A stretch of 64,000 nt of DNA, from contig CM061229.1 in the NCBI GenBank assembly GCA_030844895.1, forward strand, positions 126,819,546-126,883,545, read 5' to 3'. This stretch comes from Ambrosia x helenae (Eukaryota > Streptophyta > Magnoliopsida > Asterales > Asteraceae). Below the pieces are notes generated by a model. That model was not told the DNA's origin. It saw only the letters and a list, made by a program, of their open reading frames with translations, and did not search any database. Each line of letters opens with the position of its first letter. The first letter of the stretch is position 1. Position numbers and translations under genes: made by a program. Of this stretch, positions 44,373 to 56,813 are shown one piece after another.

Positions 44373-47300
44373 ATGGCTGAACAACCCGAGAACGTTGAAA
44401 CACCAGCAGTGAATGTTGAAACTCCAACTGAGATTACAGTTCCAGACCCAGTACCAGAAGCAGGAACGTCTGTTCCGAGCAGTTGGCCTTTTGAACGATC
44501 GCACAACTGTTGCGCTTATCTAGGAGACGTTGAGAAGAATACAGAATTTACCGGTATTATCGAGTTTCTGAAGAGGAGCAGGATTGTTCATGCCTTAGCC
44601 ACACCAACCATCATATACAAAGACATAATTGAAGACTTTTACCAGAATGCTAAATATGATTACTGGGAGAATCAGACGATCATCAAGAGCAAGATTCAGG
44701 AGATGGAGATGTTCTTGACTGAAGCTGATATTCGGGAGGCATTACAGATTAAGTTTGAAGATAGTGAAGATCCCAGGGAATTGTCATGGACAGAACAGAA
44801 GGCGTGCTTCTTAAGAATGAAATACAAAGGTCCAATCACTGACGGATCTATGTATAAGGGGAAGCTGGGAGTGCAGTACAAGTATTTTGCACATGTTCTG
44901 ATTCATGTCTTTGGATGTGTGAGTGGTGGTTATGACGTGATGAGAAGGAGTTTGAGTTCATTAATGGTTGCGTTGACACTCAACAAACCATTTAATGTTT
45001 CTGGGATGATACTTGATCATATGCTGGAGATGCTGAAGGAATGAAGAATAAGAAGTTTATGTTGTATCCGAGGTTTCTAATGATGATCTTTGACTACAAG
45101 TATCCAATGTTGAAAAAGGATCCGACTATGATCCTAGGTCAAGATCACATGAATATTAGAACCTTGATGAGGATGAAAGGTTACAAAGGTGTGCCTGACA
45201 GTGAGAAGCCACCTAACAGGAGGTTATTTGGTGTTTTGGCTCGTCCGGATTACATTGATCCTGGCAAGAACAAAGCAAGACATGATGAGAGTGACTCAGA
45301 CAATGATGATCCCTTAGTGTATGTAGATTCAAGCACTAAGCGGAAACGACAAGTAGTCAATCCTGGAGCCAAAGGGAAGGGCAAGGGAAAGGTTGTGGAT
45401 CAGGGAAGCACTAAGCAACAAGTGGCTAGAAAGAAATCGACGGCGAAGAAAGGATCGGGTTTGGTGGATGAAGAGTCTGTAGATTCAGAAGAGACTGAGG
45501 TTGATGAGCAGTGAGATTCTGATGATGAGAATGTGAGGACCACCAAACGTAAGGCCACTATGGTTGGTGAGTCTGAATCCTTGAATCAGTCGATAGAAGA
45601 ATCTGAGAGAAGAAAGAAATCGGTTGAAGATGAAGGCCTAGGTGTTGACCTAGCAGAACTGAGTGTTGGAGAAACTGTAGTTGTGAATTTGCCCAGAAAG
45701 ACTAAGAAACAAAAGACTATGGCCAAGAAATCAAGTGTAAAAGAACTGAGAGAGAAAGAATTAGCTCAGTTGTTGAAGGGAAAGAGATTACCTGATGCTG
45801 GTACACCATCTAAGCTATCTTCACCAGTTGCCAAGAAGCAGAAGAAAGCGAGAGAGGCAGAGACTTTACCAATCGATCAATTCAATATCGATATGGATAA
45901 AGTGCTCGATATGTTTAAAAAGCCTCAGAAGGAGAAAGTTATTGAAGTTGAGCCATCCAAGTCAAAGTCGAAGAAAATAACTGTGGATGATGATGTTATG
46001 AAGCAAGTAAATAAGAAGATGGAAGACATGATGAAAATGTTGGTTGCTCAACAAGCTGAGATTGCAAAGTTCAAACAGAATGAGGAGAAAATGCTTCAGA
46101 TTGTGGTTGCTTCAAAATCTAATCAGGATGAGATTAATGATAAGATTCAGATGTTGGAAGCTAAGAATGAGAAGCTTGAAAGAAGATGTGAAAGAAACAA
46201 GAGCAAAATCAAACTGATTAAGACTGATAACAAAGAACTAAAGAAGGAAAACAAACGCCTTAGTAATTTGATTGACGAGCTTTATAACAGGGCACCTCAG
46301 TTGAAAGAGGGTGAAGAAGATGAAGAAGAAGAAGAAGAAGAGCAGGTGGATTTTGAACAATCAGATTCTGAGAAAGAAGAAGATGATGATGAGGATAATG
46401 ATGGATCGGATAAAAGTGATGATGATAATGATGATGATGATGACAATAATGATGATGATGATGGTGCTGAAGGTACGGGGAAAAAGAAAGGTGATGAGTT
46501 TAGCAGTGGAAGTGATCATGATGGAGGAGATGATACTTCTAGATTTAGTTATGAGAAGAGAACACCGAAGAAGAAAGATACTGGAGAATCGAGTTCCAAG
46601 AAGAAAGGAGAGAATGTTGATTCGAATGAAAGTATTTTCTGGAACGAGAAGGTGAGATCTTTGTCTGATAATGCTAAACAGATGTATAAGGATATGTTGG
46701 AAAAGAGGGAGTGGACCATTGAGTTCACAGGATGCTTCGCTGAAATATTCCAGACTGATGATTTAAGATATGAGTTGGAATATGAAGATCCAGATCTTGA
46801 AGAAGGGGAATTACCTGCATCTGTGGCGAAAGAAATTTTAGATGGTCTTGCACAGAGGGTAGGGAAAACGTTTGAGGAGTTTATGATGGATGAATCGATT
46901 CCTGATATTCCTGAAAAGGATATAGGAAGTCATTTAGATGATGTACATACTCCAGAAAACAATGAAGTTGAAGTAGAAGATATAACTCATGAAGAGTTTC
47001 CCCAGTATTTCAGACAAGATGATGAGAATGAAGTATTTCCTGACTTCACTGAGATACCAAATAAGTCAGCGAAACAGAAAGCAAAGAAAAGAAGTGAAGA
47101 GTTTGTTGAAAAGGTATTTGGTACTGAAAAGAAAGATTCTTCTAACCAGTCTGATGAGTTGAAGAATTATATGAAGAAGTTGAAGGAAATGGATGAGAAC
47201 CGACCAAAGCCTGAAGCTCAAGGTAACTTTTATCGATTTCATAATGCCAAGTTCAAAGGCAGAGCTCTCGGGTGGACTTACTTAGGCAGACTGAAGTGTA

Positions 47301-48028
47301 TTGCTGCAAAATGGGAAACCGGAATTCTGTATTTCAACAGATTCTGTGACTTGCTTACTCTACCGTATTGGGCGGTTAGAGACTTATGCAGATTCCCAAT
47401 GTCAGGTGCCGAAGTAAATGGATCGCATGTCGGTTGGTGCGCAGACAAATTGGTTTGGGAGAGTCGTACGAAATGGAACAGATTCAAGCCTCAATATCCC
47501 AAAAGAAAAGTGCATAGGGATATTGATCCACAAACCAATATGAAGCGTGTTACTTTGATCTACAAAGCACCTAATGTGATGAGGAAGATACCGTTGATGC
47601 CAATGCCACAACACTTTAGTGCTGATTTCATCTTTTGGTATTACGATTGGAGAAAGGCAGAAGCGGTGATCGTGTTGAGAGATGGAAAGGATAAATACAA
47701 GCATGTTCATGTATTTGATCCTATGTGGTTGATTAATTGCACATTCGAAGACATCGTCATGTTGTTCTTTAATCCGATCTACTATGAACCCAATGACTTT
47801 GCTCAAGCGAGAAAGTATACTCAAGTTGTTGGAGTGTGTTTTGCGTATGATATCAATGCAGGAAGCAACTTGGAGGGTAAACTTGGCAAGACTGTGAAGA
47901 TGGCCAATGTGTCTAAGCCTGTGAAGAAAACATTTGAACCGCCAATGACTACTGAGCAGAAGAAGCAGCTCAAAATCAAGTTGATGAACAAGACGATGGA
48001 CTATCAGAGAAAACTATCCAATCAATAG
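44373..48028 (+). pseudogene. Copia1 ORF3 (extra ORF after pol, unknown function), broken
   Basis: A reading frame of about 1,200 codons ending just before the PPT. It starts at ATG 44373, directly after a T-rich tract and TGTGCAG. The N-terminal domain (NCCAYLGDVEKNTEFTGIIE, TPTIIYKDIIEDFYQNAKY) resembles, as I recall, hypothetical proteins abundant in Asteraceae annotations. Then come Lys/Glu-rich coiled coils (about 45985-46305), a long Asp/Glu tract (46308-46470) and a C-terminal domain (about 47230-47900: DIDPQTNMKRV, FWYYDWRKAEAVIVL, VFDPMWL). Lesions: a frameshift near 45036-45041 and an in-frame TGA at 45512-45514. No clear transmembrane segment, so it is not an obvious envelope protein. 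Confidence 0.75.
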
Positions 48029-48030
48029 TC

Positions 48031-48041
48031 GAGGGGGAGTT
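48031..48041 (+). other. Copia1 polypurine tract
   Basis: GAGGGGGAGTT immediately precedes the 3' LTR. Similar tracts lie upstream at 28118 and 43909 (TTAGGGGGAG). Confidence 0.8.
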
Positions 48042-48579
48042 TGTTGATGCGTTTTGCGACTAAGGATTGGATATACAATAATTAACATATGTTAGTGATG
48101 GCCGAAGGTGACTATAGTCTGGGCGAATGTAGAATAGTATGGGCGAAGGTGAATAGAATGGGGCGAAGGTAGATTTGGACTGGGCGAAGGAAGAATGGAC
48201 CTGAACAAGAAGACACATTCGACCACTTGTAGTGGGCGAATGTGGAAAACACTCACATTCGACCAGTTGTAAGGGGCGAATGTGCAGTGCTTATATATAG
48301 ATTTTGTGTTTTTGATAATGAAAGAGAGTTGTCATTTGTGTCCAGGTTCAGATCAGGTTCATAGGTGTTTTTGAGAGATTATCAGTGTGTTCTAGATTAA
48401 CATAAACTCATTGTAAATGCTTTTTGAATGAAAGTTAATCTATGAAATGTTATTGAAAATGATCTTGATTGTGTCGTGATTTGTGTTTTATCAATTTGTT
48501 CAGATCTAGGGTTTCCGCACCTAGGTTTGTGACTTGTATGATCATATAATCCTGTTTTAGCTAAAATCCAACGCTCACA
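48042..48579 (+). repeat. Copia1 3' LTR
   Basis: 538 bp, identical by eye to 11223-11760, followed by the TSD aagat (48580-48584). Confidence 0.92.
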
Positions 48580-48584
48580 AAGAT

Positions 48585-49426
48585 AAAATGTGCATGCGAT
48601 AAAAAGTGTGTAGTGGAAATGGAGGTTGACGAATAGAAAACAGTGGCAAATGGTTTAGTCTTTTGTTTGGTTTAATTAGGTGAAATTAATGACTGGGAAA
48701 GCCCATAGGTTTTGAATTTTAAAAACAGAAAAGGCCATGTGATGTTATTGTCTCCACATTTTCTGTTAATTTGTTATACATGCTTATATAGTTCTAAAAC
48801 TCTAAATTTTAAAAGTCTTTTTTTTTTTTTGTAAATTACCATAAATATTTGTAAAGCTCTAGTTTTTTATAATGATGTAAGCACAATGCGGCAATCAACA
48901 CATGCACTTCTAAAGGTGTGCATGATTTAGCTTAGTTCGATTATTAATCTCAACCGAAACCGAAGCCATCAGTTGATTGTTCCTATTAACCAATCGGTTA
49001 ATTGATTTGTTTTTTTGGTTAGATTGTTAGTTTTGAGTTCGGTTAAGTTAATTTTGGTTCATAACCAAATTTTGGCTAAAATATTTATATGAAATGGAGG
49101 TATAAATACATGAAATGATAGTATGAAAGCTAAAAATATATGAATACATGAAATATTCATTTTGATTTAGTTACTTTTGATTTAGTTTCTTCTGTTTTTT
49201 TTTTGTTTAATTTTGGTTAACAATTCAATTATTGTTCACCCCTAGACATTGTTAATTACTTAACATATCAAATTTTTAATTATAAAGTAATAGAAATACT
49301 ATATTCAAATTAAAGAGAATAATGCTCGTTTTTGTGGTGTATTTTTTTTAGATAATATTAACGTATGAAAAAGTTATGGTTGATTCATGCAGCATTACGA
49401 GTTTAATGCCGCTTTTATAATAAAAT
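48585..49426. other. Non-coding region with diverged Helitron-like fragment
   Basis: 48585-48880 shows nothing recognisable. From about 48885 to 49300 the sequence follows the same word order as 8420-8615 plus 10021-10330 (gcaatgcggc, ttaatctcaacc, accaat-ggtta, gctaaaatat, tacatgaaat, ctagacattgtta). It is therefore a diverged relative of the Helitron-like element at 8410. Confidence 0.5.
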
Positions 49427-50103
49427 CATCTATCTATATCTATCTATATCTATGCATAGAATAAACCAAAGCCATTTTAATGACATGATACTCAAAGAGG
49501 GTATTCTCTTCATTTAGTGTGTCATGTGTCATCCCATGTGGCAAGGGCTTTATTTTATGAAAATAATAATTTAAAATTTAAAAACAAAATTAGATTTTTA
49601 TCTCTAATGTTTCCTCCCATAATTTTCAAACGTTTATATCTTTTATATACGAGATTTTTTAAAGAAAAAAATTACACCAAATTAACGAGCGTTTTATTAT
49701 CTTTCCAACGAGTACCATAGTGTTATATAAAAAACGGAGAAAAAAACGACTATTTTTTTGTGTGGTTCTGTTCGTACAGGAAAAAAAACACAAAGTGTTC
49801 AGGTTATTCATTAATCATGTATAGGCAAGTCATTAGTTATGTTCAAACCAGTAAATTTTTATTTACAACATGTGTTAGCATTGGAGTTGTACATTGTTTT
49901 AGGTTAGGTTTTAATATTAGAGTTATTATACATTGTTTAAGGTTATGCACTAACATTGAATATACATTGTTAATTGTTTTAAGTTAAGTGCTACCCGAAG
50001 CTTTCCTGCATGTAACTGTAAAACGCATCAGTCTATTTCAGATGTAAAATTGATATTTCAAATTAGATTTCTCAACCCGGGACGCTCACGGGATATAATC
50101 TAG
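49427..50103 (+). mobile_element. Non-autonomous Helitron (Helitron1)
   Basis: The 3' end has a hairpin (CCCGGGACGCTCACGGG, 50076-50092), 7 bp, then CTAG (50100-50103) followed by T. The 5' end lies in a TCTATCTATATC run near 49427-49447, with TC at the start as expected. The body shares 'ttttaatgacatga', 'acgagcgttttat' and 'ttccaacgagtacc' with the copy at 51445-51720/59504-59605. No Rep/helicase. Confidence 0.6.
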
Positions 50104-50104
50104 T

Positions 50105-51440
50105 ATATTATAAAAGAAGGGTTGGGTTATTTTAAAAAGGCTACAAAAAATGAGAAGGGTGAGAAGCCACTAGAAAATGACATGTGTCCAAAGGATTAAC
50201 AAGTGGGAGGGGTAATTTTGTCAAAAACATATGCACATGCAAGTCACATGCCATTTCCACCTTCATTTTTAAATGCCCGTAACTTTTTTATACGTCATCC
50301 GTTTTTAAAAAAAATTATACCATAAAATTGAGCGTCTTTTTATCTTTAATATGAGTACCATATTGCTATACTTTTGAAAAAAAATTTCAAAACCCACTTG
50401 CGTAAGACACAATGGAATGTAAAACACAATGAACACCAATTAAATATAGGGTATAAAACACAATCAAGAGTCTAGTAAAACACAATGGACGATATACTAA
50501 AGATACAATGAATAGAAGACTAAAACACAATGAATACTTTTGAAAAAAAAAAGTTGAAAACCAGTTGCATAAGGCACAATGGAAGACATACGAAAGACAT
50601 AATGAACAAAAGACTAAAATACAATGAATACTTTTGAAAAAAAAAGTTAAAAACCCAATTGTGTAAAACCCAATGGACGACATAATAAAGACACAATGAA
50701 CAGAAGATTAAAACACAATGAATACTTTTGTAAAAAAAGTTGAAAACCCAGTTGCGTAAGACACAATGGAGATAATGTAAAACACAATGAGTACCAATTA
50801 AATATGCAATGAACAATAGGGTATAAAACACAATGAACAGTCTAATAAAACACAATGGACGACATTCTAAAGACACAATGAACAGAAGACTAAAACACAA
50901 TGAATAATAGACTTAAACACAATGAACAACATAATAAAACACAATGTACACCTAAATACAAAACTCATTTACGTAAAACACAGTTAAAATCATACTAAAA
51001 ACACAATGGACAAAGTTAAATCATGTGTAGACTAAAAAAACATAAATAACATATTTATAAAGCACACATGCATACTATAACACAATGAACGTGCAGAAGA
51101 CACAACGGAGAAAAAAAACCCATTTAGCACGATTTTTTTTTTCAATTTTAATGTAGCAATGTGGTACTCATATTAAAGATAAAAAAACGCTCGTTAATAT
51201 GGTGAAATTTTTTTGAAAAAAAAATGTCGTATGAAAAAGTTATAGACGTTTTAAAATGATGGGGGGAATTGACATGTGCATTGCATGTGGAGAGAGAAAG
51301 TCAACAAATGTTGTTTTCCTTTTATGCCCTTTCTCTAATTTATTATTTATTTTTTTTAAACAAACTAATCTCAACCATTCAAATATATGATCAATGGATC
51401 ACAATCTTTCTCACCCTTCCTAGAAAAAGTATCTTGTGTA
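50105..51440. mobile_element. Foldback-like element with tandem array
   Basis: Inverted arms: 50281-50375 pairs with about 51140-51250 (aacttttttatacgtcatcc versus its reverse complement; tctttaatatgagtaccat in both). An outer pair 'gaagggtgagaa' sits near 50135 and 51410. The centre is the acacaatg array (50395-51000). No transposase. The edges and TSD are uncertain. Confidence 0.5.
50395..51000. repeat. Degenerate 'acacaatg' tandem array
   Basis: More than 25 copies of (A)ACACAATG(G/A)A spaced about 10-25 bp, organised in a larger unit of roughly 90-160 bp marked by 'acttttg', an A-run, 'gttgaaaacc-agttg' and 'taagacacaatgga' (units near 50365, 50530, 50630, 50725). The minus-strand ORFs across it, rich in Phe/Leu/Tyr, are by-products of this repeat. 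Confidence 0.7.
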
Positions 51441-51725
51441 TTTGATCCTAACCCTATAAAAGAAAGTCATTTTAATGACATGACATTCAAGGAGTCATTC
51501 TTCTCCTTGAGTGTGCCATGTGTCATGCCATGTGGTAAATTAAAAAAACAAATAATAATATAAAACATTATCTACTAAAATTAAATTGAGTTATTTTAGG
51601 AAAAAAAATTTAAAAACAAATTTAAATTTCCCCTCTTATGTTTTCTCCCATAATTTTTAAACGTTAATATCTTTTATATACGAGATTTTTAAAGAAAAAA
51701 ATTACACAAAATTAACGAGCGTTTT

Positions 51726-54413
51726 TGTGACCACCGTCACCCTCGTCTTTTAAAAAGTTGTCAATTTTAGTCATTTATCTATTTTGAAGCTTCACCTCTA
51801 GTTCTCTTCAAATATTATTATTTTTTTTAAAATAGTGTACGTAAACATTTTGTATACGCACGTTTTGACATACAAAACGTACTATAACTATTATGTTAGC
51901 TTATGAAAGTTTTAATTTTAATTTAAAAAGTTTAGTTTAAAAGTTTTTATAATTAATTTAGCTAACTTAGTTAAGTTTCTGTAAAGAAAAGTTAACTAAA
52001 AACATATATACTTAACCAAGTCAACAAGGAGGGACCAATCTTGCCAAATATCCAAAGTTTCAAATCTAATTTATCCCCTCCCTCCTTTCCACGTTTTTCC
52101 GGTCAAAATTCCGGCCAACTCCGGCCGATCTCCGGCGAGGTACAAACCATGCTTTTCAAGCCGTATTAATCACTTTACTTATTAACAATACGTTTCTCCA
52201 TTGTTTCCAAGTGTTTAATGAGTTTAAAACAGGTTTTAATCATGTATTTAACCGGGTTTGTGAAGTAACCGATCGGAAGTTATTGGGCAAAAAAAAAAAA
52301 AACGTTTTTTTCCTTAAACAACATTATATATAGGACCTTTTACCTTATTTCCAGCCTTTGAACATCTCTAACCCATAAAAAGAAACCACATAACGTGTCC
52401 AGAAGCTATGCGAATCGAGTTCTTTTCATACGTTTTTTTGAAGCTTGATTTCCGACTAGAATTCGTGAATGTAAGTCCCATCTATCAGTGTCGTTTTGTT
52501 ATTTACGTGTCACACATTAAAAGCCCCTTATTACAGGTCTTTAATCGAGCCTTGTTCATGTTATTGATTTTAAAGGTTAGGGTTAGGGTTCTTGCTAGTA
52601 GGATTGAGGAAGATGATGAGTTGGTAACAATGTTTATATAAATTGTTTTCTGATTATAACTCACAAACATATGTGTAGACTAGTGGTAGTGGAACATCTT
52701 GTGGTAGAAGGGAACCTGGGTTCAAACCCTGGCACCTTCACCCCTATTTTCAGTTTTTATTTATTTATTTTATTTGTTATTTAGAATCAATATTATAATC
52801 ATATAAACTTAAAATATTCATAATAAATTCATATTTTGTTCAAAAATTATAAAATTTTAGGTGTAGCTTCTTGACACCATAAAGAAAATTACTACACTTT
52901 TATTTTCTGGAAAATGTCATATTTTTATATTTTTATTGAATTTATTTGTTTTAATCATATTTAATTGATTAAAAATTCATTTTTAAGGATTTTAATCCCA
53001 AAATTTTTGATAAATTATTTCTAATCATTATGAACTGAAATAAAAATATTTGGTTCAGAAAACATTTATTTTTATTAATTTCCCTAATTTTAATCATTTA
53101 AACATGATTTAAGCTTATTAAATCAGTTTTAAATATAAATAAGTTTATAAAAATTATGAGAAAATTATTTTTATTACTTTACATCAGAAAGTATCTATTT
53201 TCAATAAAAATAGCATTTTTGGATTATGTCTTGTATTATTAGTATTATTTATCAATTACGACATAATTAAACGTTTATTTATTTATACCATTACAACACC
53301 TATTTTATAAATGTTTTTCTTATAAAATAGAAATATTCATATGGTTTAACGTCTTAGTTATCTTTTGTTGAATCATTGTGTAACTCAAAATTATTTATTT
53401 ATATATTTATGATTATTGTATTATTTTAATTTAGTTAAAGTAACTAACTAAATTATTTTGTCTTAATTATTCAAACGTATTGTTATCTAAATATTCAATA
53501 GGTAATAATTATATTATTCAAACCACATTTACAACCTTTCATATTTTATTTGTGATATACAACTTTTACGTTAACGCGACTTATCATAAAAACTCAAATT
53601 CCCTAAATTGACTTAGCAAACCCTAATGCCTTAGACCCTAGTTACCTTAGACTATTTAGACACTTCCTTATTAGTATTATTACATATTATAGGTTGAATT
53701 CCTCGGAATTCCCATTACTTAGCTCACGATCGCTTAAGTTGGATTTTGCTCGCTTTCGCAAACTGTGAGTATATCTTTCCCCTTTTTACTGTTTTACATT
53801 TTGGGGTGACTCATGTACTTACAATCAAGTTTCTATGTCTTTTACTAAATGCAATTCTTATGTGTGTTTGCTTGTGTCATTTTGTGTATCTATGACCTGT
53901 CAAATCATTAACCGTTGCGGCCTGGCATTTCAATGAATAGTACTATGGTTTATACCCTTGTGACTCTGTTGAGAGTCCTCGTCATTGCTATGTATTACAT
54001 TACTACTAGCGCATACTATATATATCTGCTTTCTTCTCTTAGGGTTGATTTGACCCGGATACCACTTATTACATAATTGCAAACAGTATACGACACATGA
54101 ATTGCTAAACACTTTTCTACTATATTTATTTAAACAGGGTATGCTCACCAATACATTTTGTATTGACCAAATCATTTTCGTACATGTTTCAGGTTGTTTT
54201 GAGACGCTTCTTTTAGGCTTTTGGATTTCAGTCTTGTCTACATTGTATTTTAGCTAGACTTGTCACTTTAGAATTATTGTATCCTGTAATTTCATTTCAA
54301 TGTAATAAATTATTTAAATCAATGTATTCAAATTTACACTTTAGTCCATGAGCTATTGAACAATCGTCACTACGTGACACCTCGATGTTTCCGCCATCGG
54401 TTGGGGTGTTACA
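51726..54413 (+). repeat. LARD 5' LTR
   Basis: 2688 bp. It carries a tRNA-like module at 52677-52740 (TAGACTAGTGG A-box-like, GGTTCAAACCC B-box at 52719-52729). It differs from the 3' LTR at several single bases, indicating an older insertion than the Copia elements. Confidence 0.88.
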
Positions 54414-56813
54414 GATTGGTATCAGAGCCATGGTTATAGGGAATTAGGTTATTAGAATGCCTTTTAGCCTAGTCTATAACTAAGATTACTTTCACGAGTC
54501 CTCTCGTGTATATTCCTCTTTATTCTTATATTTTCTTTCTAGGTATTTTTCCTATGATACTTTCTCGTTATTCTTTCGGTATTTTGCTTAGAAAAGAATA
54601 CGCTCGTATTTCACAAACGAAACGATATCGCCAAGTTAGGAGTGACATCCATACCTTGGTGATTAGTTTCACTCCTCTATATGTTATTTATCTTAGGAAT
54701 ATGTCTTTGAGATATGAGTGACATCCACACCTCAAAGAGTATTTCCTTCAAAAAAAAAAAAAAAAAAAACTTAACCACTAAGCTGGGAGTGATATCCTTA
54801 ACTTAGTGATTGGTTTCATTCCACAATCGTTTTCAATTTTGAAATACATCTTTGAGTTAGGAGTGAAATCCATATCTCAAGGATCTATTTCTACATCTCG
54901 TTGATTATGAATTTTCTTAAATATTGGTAAATCTATTACATACGTTAATCTTATCATTCACGTCATTTTAAATCATGATCTTTTAAAACACATTAGAATT
55001 ACACATACTTCATGAAATGGTTTCATTTTGCATTTTACAAACTTGTACTGCATATTTTAAAGGACAAATGTAAACCCTTTGTTTTCATATGATGTAACCA
55101 ATATATGTTTTCGAAAGAAACTTGCAACTAATAATAAGCCTTATAACATTTTTCAAACTTGACTCCTCGTAAACACATATCTACGAAGATTTTTCAAATG
55201 AATCAGTTTTGAATCTAAAACACACTTCGGTTACTAAAAAGTTACCCTCATGCATTATTACTATTCTTTCAACTATATCACAAAGATTGCGCAAACTACG
55301 TTTTTGATAAAACGAAAAATTTATCCTATTACACTCGCACACTTTCAGTCGCAAAAATTTTGGTTTAAACAATGGACATACCCCCTTATCAGAATGTTGC
55401 TAAATGCCTTTTATCATATAATAATGCATATATGTAAAACTAACTAAATTTAAACCCTTATGTCAGTAGACTATATGACTGTTTGCGTACTCTCACTTAT
55501 CGTAAATTTCATTATTTTATTCTTACACCATTTTATTCATAGTTATTTCTAACACGTTATTTGTGATTTTTTTTTTCTTTTTATTTCACACTGCTTGTTT
55601 GCAAGAGTTCAACTCGTTTACTTTCATTTTGTGCAATTGTGCGATTTACTCGAATTATGTTATACTATTCTTTCAGTCAAAATTTTATACTATACTTATA
55701 TACTTACTTGAACGCATATTTGGTATGCATATTTTCCTTCCTGTTTTGAGCAAAACCCTGTTATACTTTACATTATTTTGTTCATCATCATGGCCAACGA
55801 ACATACCAGTTGATAACTCGTATGAGATCTAAGCCGGTGCCCACGTACGACTCGGATTAGAGTATTTCTTCAATCCGAGGGGAACGGTGTAAACCTCAGG
55901 GTCTATCAATATGGGTGTTTAGAGTCAACGATGTGAACAAAAGTTACCGGTTAAGGGTGAACCCAAAAGGGAAGAACCTCTAACCATGTCTATTACTTAC
56001 ACGTTACTCTTATTACGGTTAAAGGGTAAACCCGAAAGGGAAGGACCTCTAACCATGTCACGGTTGAACATTATTTCATTACAGTGGATATTACATGTTG
56101 ATTGCACTCATATGTTTCTTGTATTACTTAGGATAGGGTTATGGAAAAGCATAACACCTTAGTGTAAGGTAAATCGATGATTACGGTCCGGAACGCAATC
56201 ATGGGTTTACAGGTACATGAGGGTGGTGTGTGATTCTAATTAGGCTCTTGGTAGACAATCAGTACGAGTCCAAAGTATCGGGAGTGAGGTGGGTCAGCTG
56301 CGGTACACCCTATATATAAGCATAAACGATACTGCGGGAACGGACTAGGAGTTGACCAAGAACCTACCCATTACTTTATAATTACCTCTTCATTAGGTCG
56401 TTGACTAATAGCTAGAATTTTCAATAAGAACATTTTACATAAGTTTCAATTAGATTTGTTGGAGCTTTTCTTATTGACCACCTCTTCAGAAAACCTTAAA
56501 TTTTGTATACTCTTCCACTCTCTATTAGTCGAAATTTTGTTGCATGTCCCTAATAACATTCAGTCAGAAGAGACTACCTTCATTAGTACCTCTGCCCCTC
56601 ACCCGTTACACATTCACAAAAGTTCTCCCAATTAAATTCTCAACTTTCTAACTTTGGGTTAACTGACAAAGATTTTGAAACTTTTACTCTGGATAATAAA
56701 TAGACAATTACAATTTTTTTTAAAACTCATTTGACTTTTACAACGCCTCTTGTTTCATAGTAACCTCCACTTGAAGGAAATTTCGAGACAAAATTTTCTA
56801 AAGTAGGGGAGAC
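54414..56813 (+). other. LARD internal region, non-coding
   Basis: No gag or pol. It contains four degenerate copies of GAGTGACATCCAYACCTCA (54638-54885), a ~42-bp duplication (gggaagaacctctaaccatg at about 55970 and 56040), the conserved palindrome (56176-56203) and the GGGTCAGCTGCGGTACACCC block (56291-56310). These come in the same order as in the gag-only element after its gag stop. Confidence 0.75.

Larger units (their letters stand above)
11223..48579 (+). mobile_element. Copia1: Sirevirus-like Ty1/Copia element with nested insertions
   Basis: Bounded by 538-bp LTRs (11223-11760 and 48042-48579) and by the 5-bp TSD aagat (11218-11222 and 48580-48584). Order is LTR, PBS, leader, gag-PR-INT | Copia2 | RT-RNase H, spacer | gag-only Gypsy array | spacer, ORF3, PPT, LTR. 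The PR-INT-RT-RH order defines Copia. A long extra ORF after pol, large gag and several polypurine tracts fit the Sirevirus (SIRE/Maximus) lineage. Removing nested insertions leaves about 13.5 kb. Confidence 0.92.

Noticed and set aside
46311..46655. Plus-strand ORF rich in Met/Lys (MKKMKKKKKK...)
   Set aside because: Out-of-frame reading of the Asp/Glu tract of ORF3.
44373..48028. ORF3 as a retroviral-type envelope gene
   Set aside because: No signal peptide, transmembrane segment or cleavage site is evident. It is rich in coiled coil and acidic residues, so an envelope role is not supported by the sequence.
50387..50900. Minus-strand ORFs rich in Phe, Leu, Tyr and Cys resembling membrane proteins
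   Set aside because: They are translations of the acacaatg/A-run tandem array. The apparent hydrophobic repeats arise from the DNA repeat and lack a start context.
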